Assembly (NCBI RefSeq): GCF_023953935.1
Contig: NZ_JAMLIW010000001.1
Coordinates: forward strand, 434,001 to 498,000
Length of the DNA: 64,000 nucleotides
Direction of reading: 5' to 3'
From: Thermomonas sp.
GTDB taxonomy: Bacteria > Pseudomonadota > Gammaproteobacteria > Xanthomonadales > Xanthomonadaceae
The translations under genes were made by a program, and so were the position numbers. Positions 1 to 9,550 of the stretch are shown in pieces. The notes beneath the pieces were generated by a model. The model was not told the origin of the DNA. It ran no database searches and worked only from the letters and a program-made list of their open reading frames with translations. Within the stretch, counting starts at the first letter, position 1; every line of letters begins with the position of its first letter.

Positions 1-151
1 GCGGATCCGCGGGACGGCGGGCAAAGCGGTTGTCGTCGTGTGCATCGGTGCAGCATACCATCGCGTATGGAATACCGCCTCGCGTTTACACGTACTCGCT
101 GCTCAAGCAGGGCTCATGCACCCCGCGTCGAGGCATCCAGGACGCGCGCGA
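1..151. other. Non-coding stretch downstream of purA
   Basis: This is the sequence after the purA stop codon up to the window edge. No convincing coding frame, tRNA or clear terminator is visible. Frames that cross it on either strand are extensions or antisense shadows of purA. Confidence 0.5.
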
Positions 152-1549
<1,398 letters not shown>

Positions 1550-1591
1550 TCACCCCCACTGCGCGCCCAACACCACGACTGACTGACCCAT
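1550..1591 (-). CDS. Putative 13-residue purA leader peptide
   Basis: ATG at 1591 preceded by GGAGTTGC opens a 13-codon frame encoding [13 protein letters not shown] and ending in TGA at 1550-1552. It is the duplicated start of purA with its ribosome-binding site. Its stop codon touches the first base of a 15-bp hairpin (1513-1549), an arrangement like an attenuation leader. Whether it is translated, or is merely a duplication scar, cannot be told from sequence. Confidence 0.4.
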   Translation of the reverse strand: MGQSVVVLGAQWG

Positions 1592-1710
1592 GACCGCAAC
1601 TCCTGTTTTCTGGCGGTCATCGGGACCGCTGGAAAGGGTGCGTCTGTTGCCCCATCGTCTTGCGCAAACCGCCATCGGGGCGGCCAGCGACGATGCAGCG
1701 CCAGACACGG

Positions 1711-1736
1711 AAAAAGCCGAGGCGGGCCCCGGCTTT
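1711..1736 (-). terminator. Intrinsic terminator after the DUF2065 gene
   Basis: On the minus strand AAAGCCG (1736-1730) pairs with CGGCTTT (1719-1713), and the stem runs into a T-tract at 1715-1711. It lies between the DUF2065 stop (1781) and the purA leader, so purA is probably a separate transcription unit. Confidence 0.65.
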
Positions 1737-1780
1737 CGGAAATATTACCTGAAACGGCCAGACCCCGCCCGACCGCACGT

Positions 1781-1969
1781 TCAGGCAGCGCGCAGCAACC
1801 ACAGCGAAACCAATCCCAACGCAAGGATCACCGCACCAAATCGTCGGACCTGCGCATCGGGAAGGCCCAGCAGGTTCTCGACCGCACGCTTCCACGCGCC
1901 CGGAGCGACAAACAGAAACAGGCCCTCCAGCACGGCCACCAGACACAGGGCAGTCCAAAGATCACGCAT
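1781..1969 (-). CDS. DUF2065 (YjeT-like) small membrane protein
   Basis: A 62-residue protein starting MRDLWTALCLVAVLEGLFLF. It has an N-terminal membrane helix, a short basic loop (WKRAVENLL), and a second hydrophobic helix at the C-terminus ending LWLLRAA. This matches the two-helix DUF2065/YjeT family usually found next to hflC in proteobacteria. The function of the family is unknown. The ATG at 1969 was chosen over an in-frame start ten codons upstream because it begins directly at the conserved domain. It follows hflC in the same direction. Confidence 0.85.
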   Translation of the reverse strand: MRDLWTALCLVAVLEGLFLFVAPGAWKRAVENLLGLPDAQVRRFGAVILALGLVSLWLLRAA

Positions 1970-2074
1970 CGTCACGGATCCACGCTTGCATGGGCGCATT
2001 CCGGGCGGACGGTCACAGCCGTCGGTCGCACCGGAAATCCAGGGGGCTCATGGCGCGCCAACCCGCCTGTCCAA

Positions 2075-2941
2075 TCAACGATCCGCTTTCATGTACTGCA
2101 AGAACGGATCATTGCGGTCGAGCACGATCACGCTGGAGTGCTTGCCGTCGAAGGCGGCACGGTAGGCTTCAAGACTGCGCTGGAAGGCGTAGAAGGCCGG
2201 GTCGCGGTTGGCGGCCTCGGCGTACAGGCGGGTCGCTTCGGCGTCGCCTTCGCCGCGCAGCTTCTGGGCATCTCGCTCGGCTTCGGCAAGGATCACCTGG
2301 CGGTCGCTGTCGGCGCGGGCGCGCACTTCGTTGGCCTGCTCCTCGCCTTCCGCACGCAGGCGGCTGGCCACCTGCTGGCGCTGCGCGCGCATGCGGTTGT
2401 AGACGTCGTCGATGACGCGGCTGTCGGTGGGCAAGTCGATCTGCTTGATGCGCAGGTCGGTAATGCGCACACCCAGCGTCGCCGCACCTCGGTTGATCGT
2501 ATCGAGCTGGCTGCGGACGATGGCGGTCCGGTCTCCCGAGACCGCCTGCTGCAGGGTGCGCGAGTTGATTTCGTTGCGCAGCGCGTCCTTGATGATCGGG
2601 GCGAGGCGATCCACCGCCGCGCCCTCGTCGCCGCCGGTGGCGCGATAGAACGCGCGCGCGTCCTCGATCTGGCCAACCGCGAAGAAATCCACGCTGACGT
2701 CCTTGCGCTCGGAGGTCAGGTAGCGCTCGGGTTCGGCCGGCAACACCTGCAGGCGGGTGTCGAAGATCCGTGCGGTTTCCACCAGCGGCCACTTGAAGTG
2801 CAGGCCCGGCTGCAAATTCACCCGCGAGATCCTGCCCAGGTGCAGCACGATGGCGGTGTGCCCTTCGCTGACCACGAACACCGAGCCGAACATCAGCACC
2901 ACGGCCACCAGCAGCGCGCCCAAGCCCATCTGCAGTTTCAT
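2075..2941 (-). CDS. hflC: HflC, inner-membrane protease modulator
   Basis: A 288-residue SPFH/prohibitin-domain protein. An N-terminal transmembrane anchor (residues about 5-25) is followed by the SPFH fold and a charged coiled coil (EGEEQANEVRARADSD and following). In Escherichia coli HflC and HflK form a large periplasmic-side assembly around FtsH and limit its proteolysis. The start overlaps the hflK stop by 4 nt (ATGA), indicating translational coupling and equimolar production. FtsH itself is encoded further along this window. Confidence 0.96.
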   Translation of the reverse strand: MKLQMGLGALLVAVVLMFGSVFVVSEGHTAIVLHLGRISRVNLQPGLHFKWPLVETARIFDTRLQVLPAEPERYLTSERKDVSVDFFAVGQIEDARAFYRATGGDEGAAVDRLAPIIKDALRNEINSRTLQQAVSGDRTAIVRSQLDTINRGAATLGVRITDLRIKQIDLPTDSRVIDDVYNRMRAQRQQVASRLRAEGEEQANEVRARADSDRQVILAEAERDAQKLRGEGDAEATRLYAEAANRDPAFYAFQRSLEAYRAAFDGKHSSVIVLDRNDPFLQYMKADR

Positions 2942-4056
2942 CGCACCACCTCCTCACGGGCCGAGGCCGGCCGGCCGCTGCGCCCGGGCCGCGCCGGATT
3001 GTCCTGGGAAGGCGCCACCTGGACCTGCGGCGAGACCAGTTCCGGCAACAGCGGCGGGGTCGCCGTGGCAGCAGTTCCCGCATTGCCCTGCATCGGCACA
3101 TAGATCAGCTGGCGACCATCGCCACCCACGATCGTCGGATTCTGCGCCAGCACTTCCTGCAATGTTTCCAGCCACAGGCGCTTGCGGGTCACCTCCGGCG
3201 CGCCCTGATACTGCGCCACCAGCAGGCTGAAGCGTTCTGCGTCACCGGTGGCGCGCGCGATCTTGGCGATCTTGTAGCCTTCGGCCACGGTGCGCACCCG
3301 CGCCGCCTGGCCGCGCGCCTCCGGCACCACCTTGGCGGCGTAGGCGCGGGCTTCGGAAATCAGCCGCTCCTTGTCCTGCTGGGCGCTGTTGACGTCGTCG
3401 AACGCCGGCTTGACCTGCTGCGGCGGGCGGGCGTCGGGCAGGTTGAGCTCGGTGACGACCAGGCCGGTGCGGTAGGAATCCAGCGACTTCTGCAACTGCT
3501 GGCGGGCGACCACGGCCAGTTGCTCGCGCGCGCCCAGCACGGTGTCCAGATCGGAACGCCCCACCTGCTCGCGCACCGTGCTCAGCGTGGCCTGCTTGAG
3601 CACTTCGTCGCCATCACGGGTGCCGAACCGGTACAGCACCGGGTCAGACACCTTGTACTGCACGTTCACCGCAACCTCGACGATGTTCTCGTCGCGGGTC
3701 AGCACCGGCACCCGGTCGGAATAGTTCTTGATCTCGGTGGCGTTGATCTTGATGACGTGCTCGACCGGCCACGGCAGCTTGAAGTTCAGGCCCGGCTGCA
3801 TCACCCGCGACAGCTGGCCGAAGCGCAGCACCACGCCGCGCTGTTGTTCGGTGATCAGGACCACGCTGGAAAACACCAGCCACAGCGCCACGGCAAGCGC
3901 CGCCCAGTGCAGCGGGCTGAAGCCGCCGAGGTCGGGCAGACGTCCGCCGAGCCGGCCCAACAAGCCGCCAGCGCCCGCGCCGCCGGTGTTTCCGGGACGA
4001 TTCCAGGCCATCCAGGCCTTCCATGGCCCGCGCGGGCCGCTGCTTTGCGTGGTCAT
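2938..4056 (-). CDS. hflK: HflK, inner-membrane protease modulator
   Basis: A 372-residue partner of HflC. A Gly/Pro-rich cytoplasmic N-terminus (GNTGGAGAGGLLGRLGGR) leads into one membrane helix near residues 50-68, then an SPFH domain with the TEQQRGVVLRFGQ segment and an Ala/Glu/Arg-rich coiled coil. The Pro/Ala-rich C-terminal tail is typical. The gene overlaps hflX upstream and hflC downstream by 4 nt each, so hflX-hflK-hflC are tightly coupled. Confidence 0.96.
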   Translation of the reverse strand: MTTQSSGPRGPWKAWMAWNRPGNTGGAGAGGLLGRLGGRLPDLGGFSPLHWAALAVALWLVFSSVVLITEQQRGVVLRFGQLSRVMQPGLNFKLPWPVEHVIKINATEIKNYSDRVPVLTRDENIVEVAVNVQYKVSDPVLYRFGTRDGDEVLKQATLSTVREQVGRSDLDTVLGAREQLAVVARQQLQKSLDSYRTGLVVTELNLPDARPPQQVKPAFDDVNSAQQDKERLISEARAYAAKVVPEARGQAARVRTVAEGYKIAKIARATGDAERFSLLVAQYQGAPEVTRKRLWLETLQEVLAQNPTIVGGDGRQLIYVPMQGNAGTAATATPPLLPELVSPQVQVAPSQDNPARPGRSGRPASAREEVVR

Positions 4057-5381
4057 GTCGGCAATTCTACGGGAAGCATGGAATCCTCGTCCGCCAGCAG
4101 CCCGCGCAGCGGCGCGCCCTCCGGCAGCGCCGCCAGCCGGGCGGCATCGGCGGCGGCGAGGTCAAGCTGCAGGTGCCAACCGTCCTCGGCGTGCGCTTCG
4201 GCACGCACCGCGCCCAGCGCGTGCAGGCGCGCGCGCAGGCGCCCGGCCGCGCCCGGCAGCACCAGTTCGGTGACGATGCGTCGCAGCCCCAAGCGCGCGC
4301 CGATGGCCTCGCCCAGCAAGTCCAGCCCGCGCCGATCGCGCGCGGAGAGCCAGACCGCGGCCGGCTGGTCCTCGCGCGGGTCGATGCGCGGCAGCGCGCC
4401 TTCGATCCGGTCGATCTTGTTGAACACCAGCAGCTGCGGGAGGTCGCCGGCGCCGATCTCGTGCAGCACCGCATCCACCTGCGCCATGCGCTGATCGCGA
4501 AGTGGGTCGTCGGCATCGACCACGTGCAGCAGCAAATCGGCCTCGCGCGCTTCGCCCAGGGTGGAGCGGAACGCGGCGACCAGCTCGTGCGGAAGATCGC
4601 GGACGAAGCCCACGGTATCCGCCAGCGTCAGGCTGCCGCAGGCCAGGTCGATCCGGCGCACGGTCGGATCGAGGGTGGCGAACAATTGATCGGCGGTATA
4701 GGCCTCGGCGCCGCTGAGCGCATTGAACAGGGTCGACTTGCCGGCATTGGTGTAGCCCACCAGCGCCAGCCGCGGCAGTTCGCTGCGCACCCGAGCGCGG
4801 CGCATCTGGGTGCGCTGGACTTCGACTTTCTCCAGACGCTTCTGCAGGATCTCGACGCGCTTTTGCAGCAGCCGGCGGTCGGTTTCGAGCTGGGTCTCGC
4901 CGGGGCCGCGCAGACCGATCGAACCGCCGCGCTGGCGTTCCAGGTGGGTCCAGCCGCGCACCAGCCGCGTCGCCATGTGGCGCAGCTGCGCCAGCTCGAC
5001 CTGCAACTTGCCCTCGTGGCTGCGCGCGCGCTGGGCGAAGATGTCGAGGATCAGCCCGGTGCGATCGACCACCCGCCGCTCCAGCGCCTTCTCCAGATTG
5101 CGTTCCTGCAGCGGGGTGAGCGCGTGGTTGACCAGCACCAGATCCGCGCCGCTGGCTTCGCAAACCGCCTTGACTTCATCGAGCTTGCCGGTGCCGATCA
5201 GGATCGAGGGAGTGGGCCGATCGATCCGCGCCGGCACCGAGGCGACCACGCGTGCGCCGGCAGAGCGCGCCAGTTCGGCAAATTCCTCCAGCACGTCGGG
5301 CGCGGCCGGGCCACCGGCATGCGGCTGGATCAGCAGCGCGTTTTCACCGCCGCGCGAGCGTTCGAACAATTGGGTCGGCAT
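4053..5381 (-). CDS. hflX: GTPase HflX
   Basis: A 442-residue TRAFAC GTPase that binds the ribosomal 50S subunit and rescues or splits stalled ribosomes under stress. The N-terminal HflX domain contains the GGSIGLRGPGETQLETDRR signature (about 152-170). The G domain has G1 GYTNAGKS (209-216), G3 DTVG (255-258) and G4 NKID. It sits between hfq and hflK as in the hfq-hflX-hflKC operon of gammaproteobacteria, and overlaps hflK by 4 nt. Confidence 0.97.
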   Translation of the reverse strand: MPTQLFERSRGGENALLIQPHAGGPAAPDVLEEFAELARSAGARVVASVPARIDRPTPSILIGTGKLDEVKAVCEASGADLVLVNHALTPLQERNLEKALERRVVDRTGLILDIFAQRARSHEGKLQVELAQLRHMATRLVRGWTHLERQRGGSIGLRGPGETQLETDRRLLQKRVEILQKRLEKVEVQRTQMRRARVRSELPRLALVGYTNAGKSTLFNALSGAEAYTADQLFATLDPTVRRIDLACGSLTLADTVGFVRDLPHELVAAFRSTLGEAREADLLLHVVDADDPLRDQRMAQVDAVLHEIGAGDLPQLLVFNKIDRIEGALPRIDPREDQPAAVWLSARDRRGLDLLGEAIGARLGLRRIVTELVLPGAAGRLRARLHALGAVRAEAHAEDGWHLQLDLAAADAARLAALPEGAPLRGLLADEDSMLPVELPT

Positions 5382-5441
5382 CGGTAAACCAGATGCGGGC
5401 GGACCGGGCCATTTGCAAGCCCGCGATACAAGCCCTCGGAC

Positions 5442-5729
5442 TCATCCGCCCGCCGCGTCCTCGCCAAACTCGGCGTTGTCCTGCGGCATGCCGGCAATGC
5501 GCACGTTGCGCGCCGGTACCACGGTCGAGATCGCGTGCTTGTAGATCATCTGGCTGACCGTGCTGCGCAGCAGGACCACGAATTGGTCGAACGACTCGAT
5601 CGTGCCCTGCAGCTTGATGCCGTTGACCAGGAAAATCGATACCGGCACGCGCTCGCGGCGCAGCGCGTTCAGAAACGGATCCTGCAAGGATTGCGGTTTG
5701 GGCTTGGGTTCCCCGTTGCTGGCGTGCAT
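5442..5729 (-). CDS. hfq: RNA chaperone Hfq
   Basis: A 95-residue Sm-like protein that forms a hexameric ring and mediates small RNA-mRNA pairing. The core [20 protein letters not shown] is nearly identical to that of E. coli, and the Sm2 signature YKHAIST lies at about residues 63-69. Compared with enterobacteria there is a short charged N-terminal extension ([12 protein letters not shown]) and a short acidic C-terminal tail ([11 protein letters not shown]). It lies between miaA and hflX in the conserved order. Confidence 0.98.
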   Translation of the reverse strand: MHASNGEPKPKPQSLQDPFLNALRRERVPVSIFLVNGIKLQGTIESFDQFVVLLRSTVSQMIYKHAISTVVPARNVRIAGMPQDNAEFGEDAAGG

Positions 5730-5809
5730 CGCTGTGTTCTTCTTGTTGGAGACGAGGTGTGGGCACTCCGACCATCACCACCCCTGCGGGCGACGGCGGA
5801 ACCGGGATG

Positions 5810-6901
5810 TTAGCGCATGGCCGCCGGCTTGTGATCGGACAGAAATCCATCGACTGCCGCATCGATCTGCCCGCACTGGCTGGCAGGATCGAACCAGCGC
5901 ACGTTCGCCAGCCCGCGCAGCCAGGTGTATTGCCGCTTCGCCAGTTGACGGGTCGCCGCAATTGCGCGCATGCGGAACTGCTGTTCCTGCGTCGCTTGGG
6001 CATCGGCGGCGTGTGGCATTGCGGACGGGAGCGCATCGCCAATCCCTACCCTCACCCCGCCCCCTACCCTCACCCCAACCCCTCTCCCGGGGGGAGAGGG
6101 GCTTTCGATGGCATCCAGATATTCCCACGCCTGTCGATAGCCGACTGCCCGCAGCGCCGGCAAATCCAGCGGCGCAGGGTGCGCGAGCAATTCCGGCAAT
6201 GCGCGCAGGGCCCGGACTTCATCGAGGAAGCCCGCGTCCAGCATGGCATCGAAGCGCGCCTCGATCCGCGCATGCAGCGCACTGCGCTGCGGCGGTGCCA
6301 GGGCCAGCGTCAGCACATCCAACCAAGGTTCACCGGTACGCGCTTCGCGCTGCCAATCGCTGATCGATTTGCCGCTCAGTCGATGCACTTCCAGCGCGCG
6401 CTGGATGCGCTGGGTATCGGTGGCGTGGATGCGCGCTGCCGCCTCCGGATCGACCTGCGCCAGCTGCGCATGCAGCGCCGCCCAACCCACGCGTGCTGCT
6501 TCGTCGGCGAGTTGCGCGCGCAGCGCCGGATCGGCCGAAGGCATCGCCGACAGCCCCTCCAGCAGGGCGCGGAAATACAGCCCGGTGCCGCCGGCAAGGA
6601 TCGGTCGTTTCCCGCGCTCGGCAATCGCTTCGATGGTCTGGCGCGCGTCGATGGCGAATTCCGCTGCGGAATAGACCTGCCACGGCTCGCGCAGGTCAAG
6701 CATGTGATGCGGCACCCGCGCGCGTTCCTCCAGCGTCGGCTTGGCCGCACCGATGTCGAGCCGCCGGTACACCAGCGCCGAATCGACGCTGACGATCTCG
6801 CCGCCAAGCCGCTGCGCCAGCTCCAGCGCGCAGGCGCTTTTGCCCGACGCGGTCGGGCCCATCAGCGCAATGGCGCGCAGGCGTTCGCGCGCGGCGGTCA
6901 C
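5810..6901 (-). CDS. miaA: tRNA dimethylallyltransferase MiaA with repeat-derived insert
   Basis: Transfers the dimethylallyl group to A37 of UNN-reading tRNAs. The P-loop GPTASGKS lies at about residues 15-22, and [16 protein letters not shown]-type segments, GGTGLY and the C-terminal [14 protein letters not shown] motif are present. The start is taken as GTG at 6901, preceded by GAGGG; the longer open frame upstream is antisense to putP. At 363 residues it is about 45 longer than E. coli MiaA. The excess is a low-complexity segment at about residues 265-300 ([16 protein letters not shown] and following), encoded by an intergenic-type palindrome and G-rich repeats. The insert keeps the frame, so the enzyme is probably functional. 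Confidence 0.92.
   Translation of the reverse strand: MTAARERLRAIALMGPTASGKSACALELAQRLGGEIVSVDSALVYRRLDIGAAKPTLEERARVPHHMLDLREPWQVYSAAEFAIDARQTIEAIAERGKRPILAGGTGLYFRALLEGLSAMPSADPALRAQLADEAARVGWAALHAQLAQVDPEAAARIHATDTQRIQRALEVHRLSGKSISDWQREARTGEPWLDVLTLALAPPQRSALHARIEARFDAMLDAGFLDEVRALRALPELLAHPAPLDLPALRAVGYRQAWEYLDAIESPSPPGRGVGVRVGGGVRVGIGDALPSAMPHAADAQATQEQQFRMRAIAATRQLAKRQYTWLRGLANVRWFDPASQCGQIDAAVDGFLSDHKPAAMR
6043..6102 (-). repeat. In-frame C-rich/G-rich palindromic repeat inside miaA
   Basis: A 10-bp palindrome (arms 6079-6088 and 6092-6101) is joined to two CCCTACCCTCACCCC-like units at 6043-6074. On the miaA coding strand these read as successive runs of three or more G, a G-quadruplex-like pattern. 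This composition is that of a mobile intergenic palindrome rather than of a coding region, and the peptide it encodes is absent from typical MiaA proteins. Confidence 0.7.
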
Positions 6902-6935
6902 GCGCCCGTCCCTCGCGGCAACACCCGTGCCATCT

Positions 6936-8438
6936 TCAATAACCGCTTTCGCGCAGGCAGGCCTGCACCTGCATGTGCCGCACCTGCACCTCACGCGAGG
7001 GCGCCGGCGACAGCAGGCTGACCAGGACGATCGCCGCGCAGGCAGCGGCAAAACCCGGAATCATTTCGTACCACCCGCTGTGGTAGATCTCGACCGCCAC
7101 CAGCTTCCAGGCGATCACGGTGACGGCGCCAACAACCATCCCGGCCAGCGCGCCGGTGCGGGTCATCCGGCCCCAGAACAACGAGAACAGCACCACCGGG
7201 CCGAACGCAGCGCCAAAGCCGGCCCAGGCGTAGCTGACCAGGCCGAGCACGCGGCTGTCGGGATCGCGGGCAAGGAAGATCGCCAGCAGCGCGATTGCCA
7301 GCACCATCAGCCGCCCCACCCAGACCAGCTCTTTTTCACCTGCATGCTTGCGAATGAACCCGTGGTAGAGATCTTCGGTCAGCGCGCTCGAGCACACCAG
7401 CAGCTGGCAGCTCAAGGTACTCATGATCGCGGCGAGGATTGCCGAAAGCAGCACGCCGGCGATCCACGGATTGAACAGCGCTCCGGTGAGCACGATGAAC
7501 ACCCGTTCCGGGTTGACCAGCAGCGGTGCCGCCTGCTCCGGGTGCGCCGCGGCCCAGGGAATCCCGGCCAGGCCCACGGCAATCGCGCCAAACAGGCACA
7601 GCACCATCCAGCTCATCCCGATCCGCCGCGCCTGCGGGATGACGCCCAGCGAATCGGCGGCCATGAAGCGGGCCAGGATGTGCGGCTGGCCGAAATAGCC
7701 CAGCCCCCAGGCCAGCACCGAAATGACCCCGACCAGGCCACCACCGCCGACCCAGTGCAGCCGCGCCGGGTCGACCAATTCGATCCCGCGCACCGCTTCC
7801 GCCGGCCCGCCCACGCTGAGGATCACGATGACCGGCGTCACCAGCAGCGCGAACAGCATCAAGGTGGCCTGCACGGTATCGGTCCAGCTCACCGCCAGGA
7901 AGCCACCGATCAAGGTATACAGGATGGTGGCCGCCGCGCCCCACCACAGCGCCTGCGCATAGGGCAACCCGAACACGCTCTCGAACAGGCGCGCGCCGGC
8001 GACGATGCCGCTGGCACAGTAGACCGCGAAGAACACCAGGATCACCAGCGCCGACACCACCCGCAGCAGCCGCCCGTCGGCGGCAAACCGCGTGGTGAAG
8101 TAGTCCGGCAGGGTCAGCGCATCATCGGTCCGCTCGGTGTAGACCCGCAGCGGGCCGGCGACGAAGCGCCAGTTCAGCCATGCGCCGGCAACCAGCCCGA
8201 TTGCGATCCATGCCTCCGACACCCCGGTCAGGTAGAGCGCACCGGGCAGGCCCAGCAGCAGCCAACCGCTCATGTCCGAGGCCCCCGCCGACATCGCCGT
8301 CACATAGCCGCCCAGCGAACGGCCGCCAAGGATGTAGTCGTCGAGATTGCGGGTGGAACGCCATGCGGCGAAGCCAATGCCGACCATCGCCAGCAGATAG
8401 ATGCCGAAGGTGATCAGCAGCGGGGTGCTTGCGGTCAT
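6936..8438 (-). CDS. putP: Sodium/proline symporter PutP
   Basis: A 500-residue sodium:solute symporter (SSF family) that takes up proline with sodium across the inner membrane. It has about 13 hydrophobic segments, with the SSF signatures [11 protein letters not shown] near the N-terminus, [19 protein letters not shown] and the PHILARFMA region. ATG at 8438 starts directly at the first membrane helix ([18 protein letters not shown]). It lies 34 nt upstream of miaA in the same direction, downstream of folP; a shared transcript is possible but no functional link is evident. Confidence 0.93.
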   Translation of the reverse strand: MTASTPLLITFGIYLLAMVGIGFAAWRSTRNLDDYILGGRSLGGYVTAMSAGASDMSGWLLLGLPGALYLTGVSEAWIAIGLVAGAWLNWRFVAGPLRVYTERTDDALTLPDYFTTRFAADGRLLRVVSALVILVFFAVYCASGIVAGARLFESVFGLPYAQALWWGAAATILYTLIGGFLAVSWTDTVQATLMLFALLVTPVIVILSVGGPAEAVRGIELVDPARLHWVGGGGLVGVISVLAWGLGYFGQPHILARFMAADSLGVIPQARRIGMSWMVLCLFGAIAVGLAGIPWAAAHPEQAAPLLVNPERVFIVLTGALFNPWIAGVLLSAILAAIMSTLSCQLLVCSSALTEDLYHGFIRKHAGEKELVWVGRLMVLAIALLAIFLARDPDSRVLGLVSYAWAGFGAAFGPVVLFSLFWGRMTRTGALAGMVVGAVTVIAWKLVAVEIYHSGWYEMIPGFAAACAAIVLVSLLSPAPSREVQVRHMQVQACLRESGY

Positions 8439-8499
8439 GGCGTGGCTCCGGTCGAATCGGCGCACTTTAGCAGCCGTGCGCGCCTTGCCTCGGCCAAGC

Positions 8500-9393
8500 T
8501 CACTCCGGCCAGACGATCGCGGGCGGACCCGCATCCTTGCGCGGAACCGGGACCGCCGCCACCGCATTCCAGACCTTGAGCACATCCACGGTTGCGGCCA
8601 CGTCATGGGCGCGCAGCAACATCGCCCCGTTCTGCGCGGCGATCAGGTGCGCCGCCGCCGATCCGACCGCACGCTCGGCAGGCATCTTGCGCCCGGTCAA
8701 CTCCCCGATGCTGCGCTTGCGCGACAGCCCCGCCAGCAGCGGAGTGCCCAGGTCGGTGAAGCGCCGCAACCCGGCCAGCAGCTGCAGGTTGTGCGCGGTG
8801 GTCTTGCCGAAACCGAAACCGGGATCGACCACGATGCGCTTGCGGTCAATTCCGGCCATTTCGGCGACGAAAATGCGCTCGGCCAGGAAGCGATGCACTT
8901 CGCCCACCACGTCGTCGTAGCGCGGCGCATCCTGCATCGTCCGCGGCTCCCCCAGCATGTGCATCAACACCACCGGCACCCGCAGTTCCGCGGCGGTCTC
9001 CAGCGCACCCTCGCGGCGCAGCGCGAACACGTCGTTGATCATGCCCGCGCCGGCGGCAACCGCGGCGCGCATCACCTCGGGCTGGCTGGTGTCGATGCTG
9101 ATCGGGATCGAAGTCCGCTGCGCCAGCGCCGCGATCACCGGGATGACGCGATGCAGTTCCTCGGCCACCGGAACATCGTCAGCACCGGGCCGCGTGGATG
9201 CGCCGCCGATGTCGAGGATGCCCGCGCCTTCTTCCGCGAGTTTCAACCCATGCGCGATCGCCGCGTCCGTGCTGCAGTGCTCACCGCCATCCGCGAACGA
9301 ATCCGGCGTCACGTTGACGATGCCCATCACCTTCGGCACATCGAGTTTCAGGATGCGGCCGTTGCAGTCGAGTTGGGGAGTGGTATCGAACAT
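8500..9393 (-). CDS. folP: Dihydropteroate synthase
   Basis: Condenses p-aminobenzoate with dihydropterin pyrophosphate in folate synthesis; target of sulfonamides. The 297-residue TIM barrel shows GIVNVTPDSFADGG (about 24-37), DIGGASTRPGAD, the INDVFALR loop and DPGFGFGKT. ATG at 9393 is the family start; an in-frame start nine codons upstream exists. In many gammaproteobacteria folP directly follows ftsH; here a TPR protein gene intervenes. Its substrate p-aminobenzoate would be made by pabB/pabC in this window. Confidence 0.96.
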   Translation of the reverse strand: MFDTTPQLDCNGRILKLDVPKVMGIVNVTPDSFADGGEHCSTDAAIAHGLKLAEEGAGILDIGGASTRPGADDVPVAEELHRVIPVIAALAQRTSIPISIDTSQPEVMRAAVAAGAGMINDVFALRREGALETAAELRVPVVLMHMLGEPRTMQDAPRYDDVVGEVHRFLAERIFVAEMAGIDRKRIVVDPGFGFGKTTAHNLQLLAGLRRFTDLGTPLLAGLSRKRSIGELTGRKMPAERAVGSAAAHLIAAQNGAMLLRAHDVAATVDVLKVWNAVAAVPVPRKDAGPPAIVWPE

Positions 9394-9550
9394 GGGGCTC
9401 ACTGGGCGGTGGACGGGCAATGATCAGCCGATTCTCGCCCGGAATGCCGCTCGGCGGCACGGCGCATTGCAAGCGCAGTTGGTTCGAACCTCGATGCAGC
9501 AGCGCACCAGTCAATGCCGGCAAAACCACTGGCGTGATCCGGCACGGCAA

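Noticed and set aside
6902-7051. N-terminal extension of miaA
   Set aside because: Overlaps putP in the same strand in another frame and is Arg/Cys-rich, unlike any MiaA.
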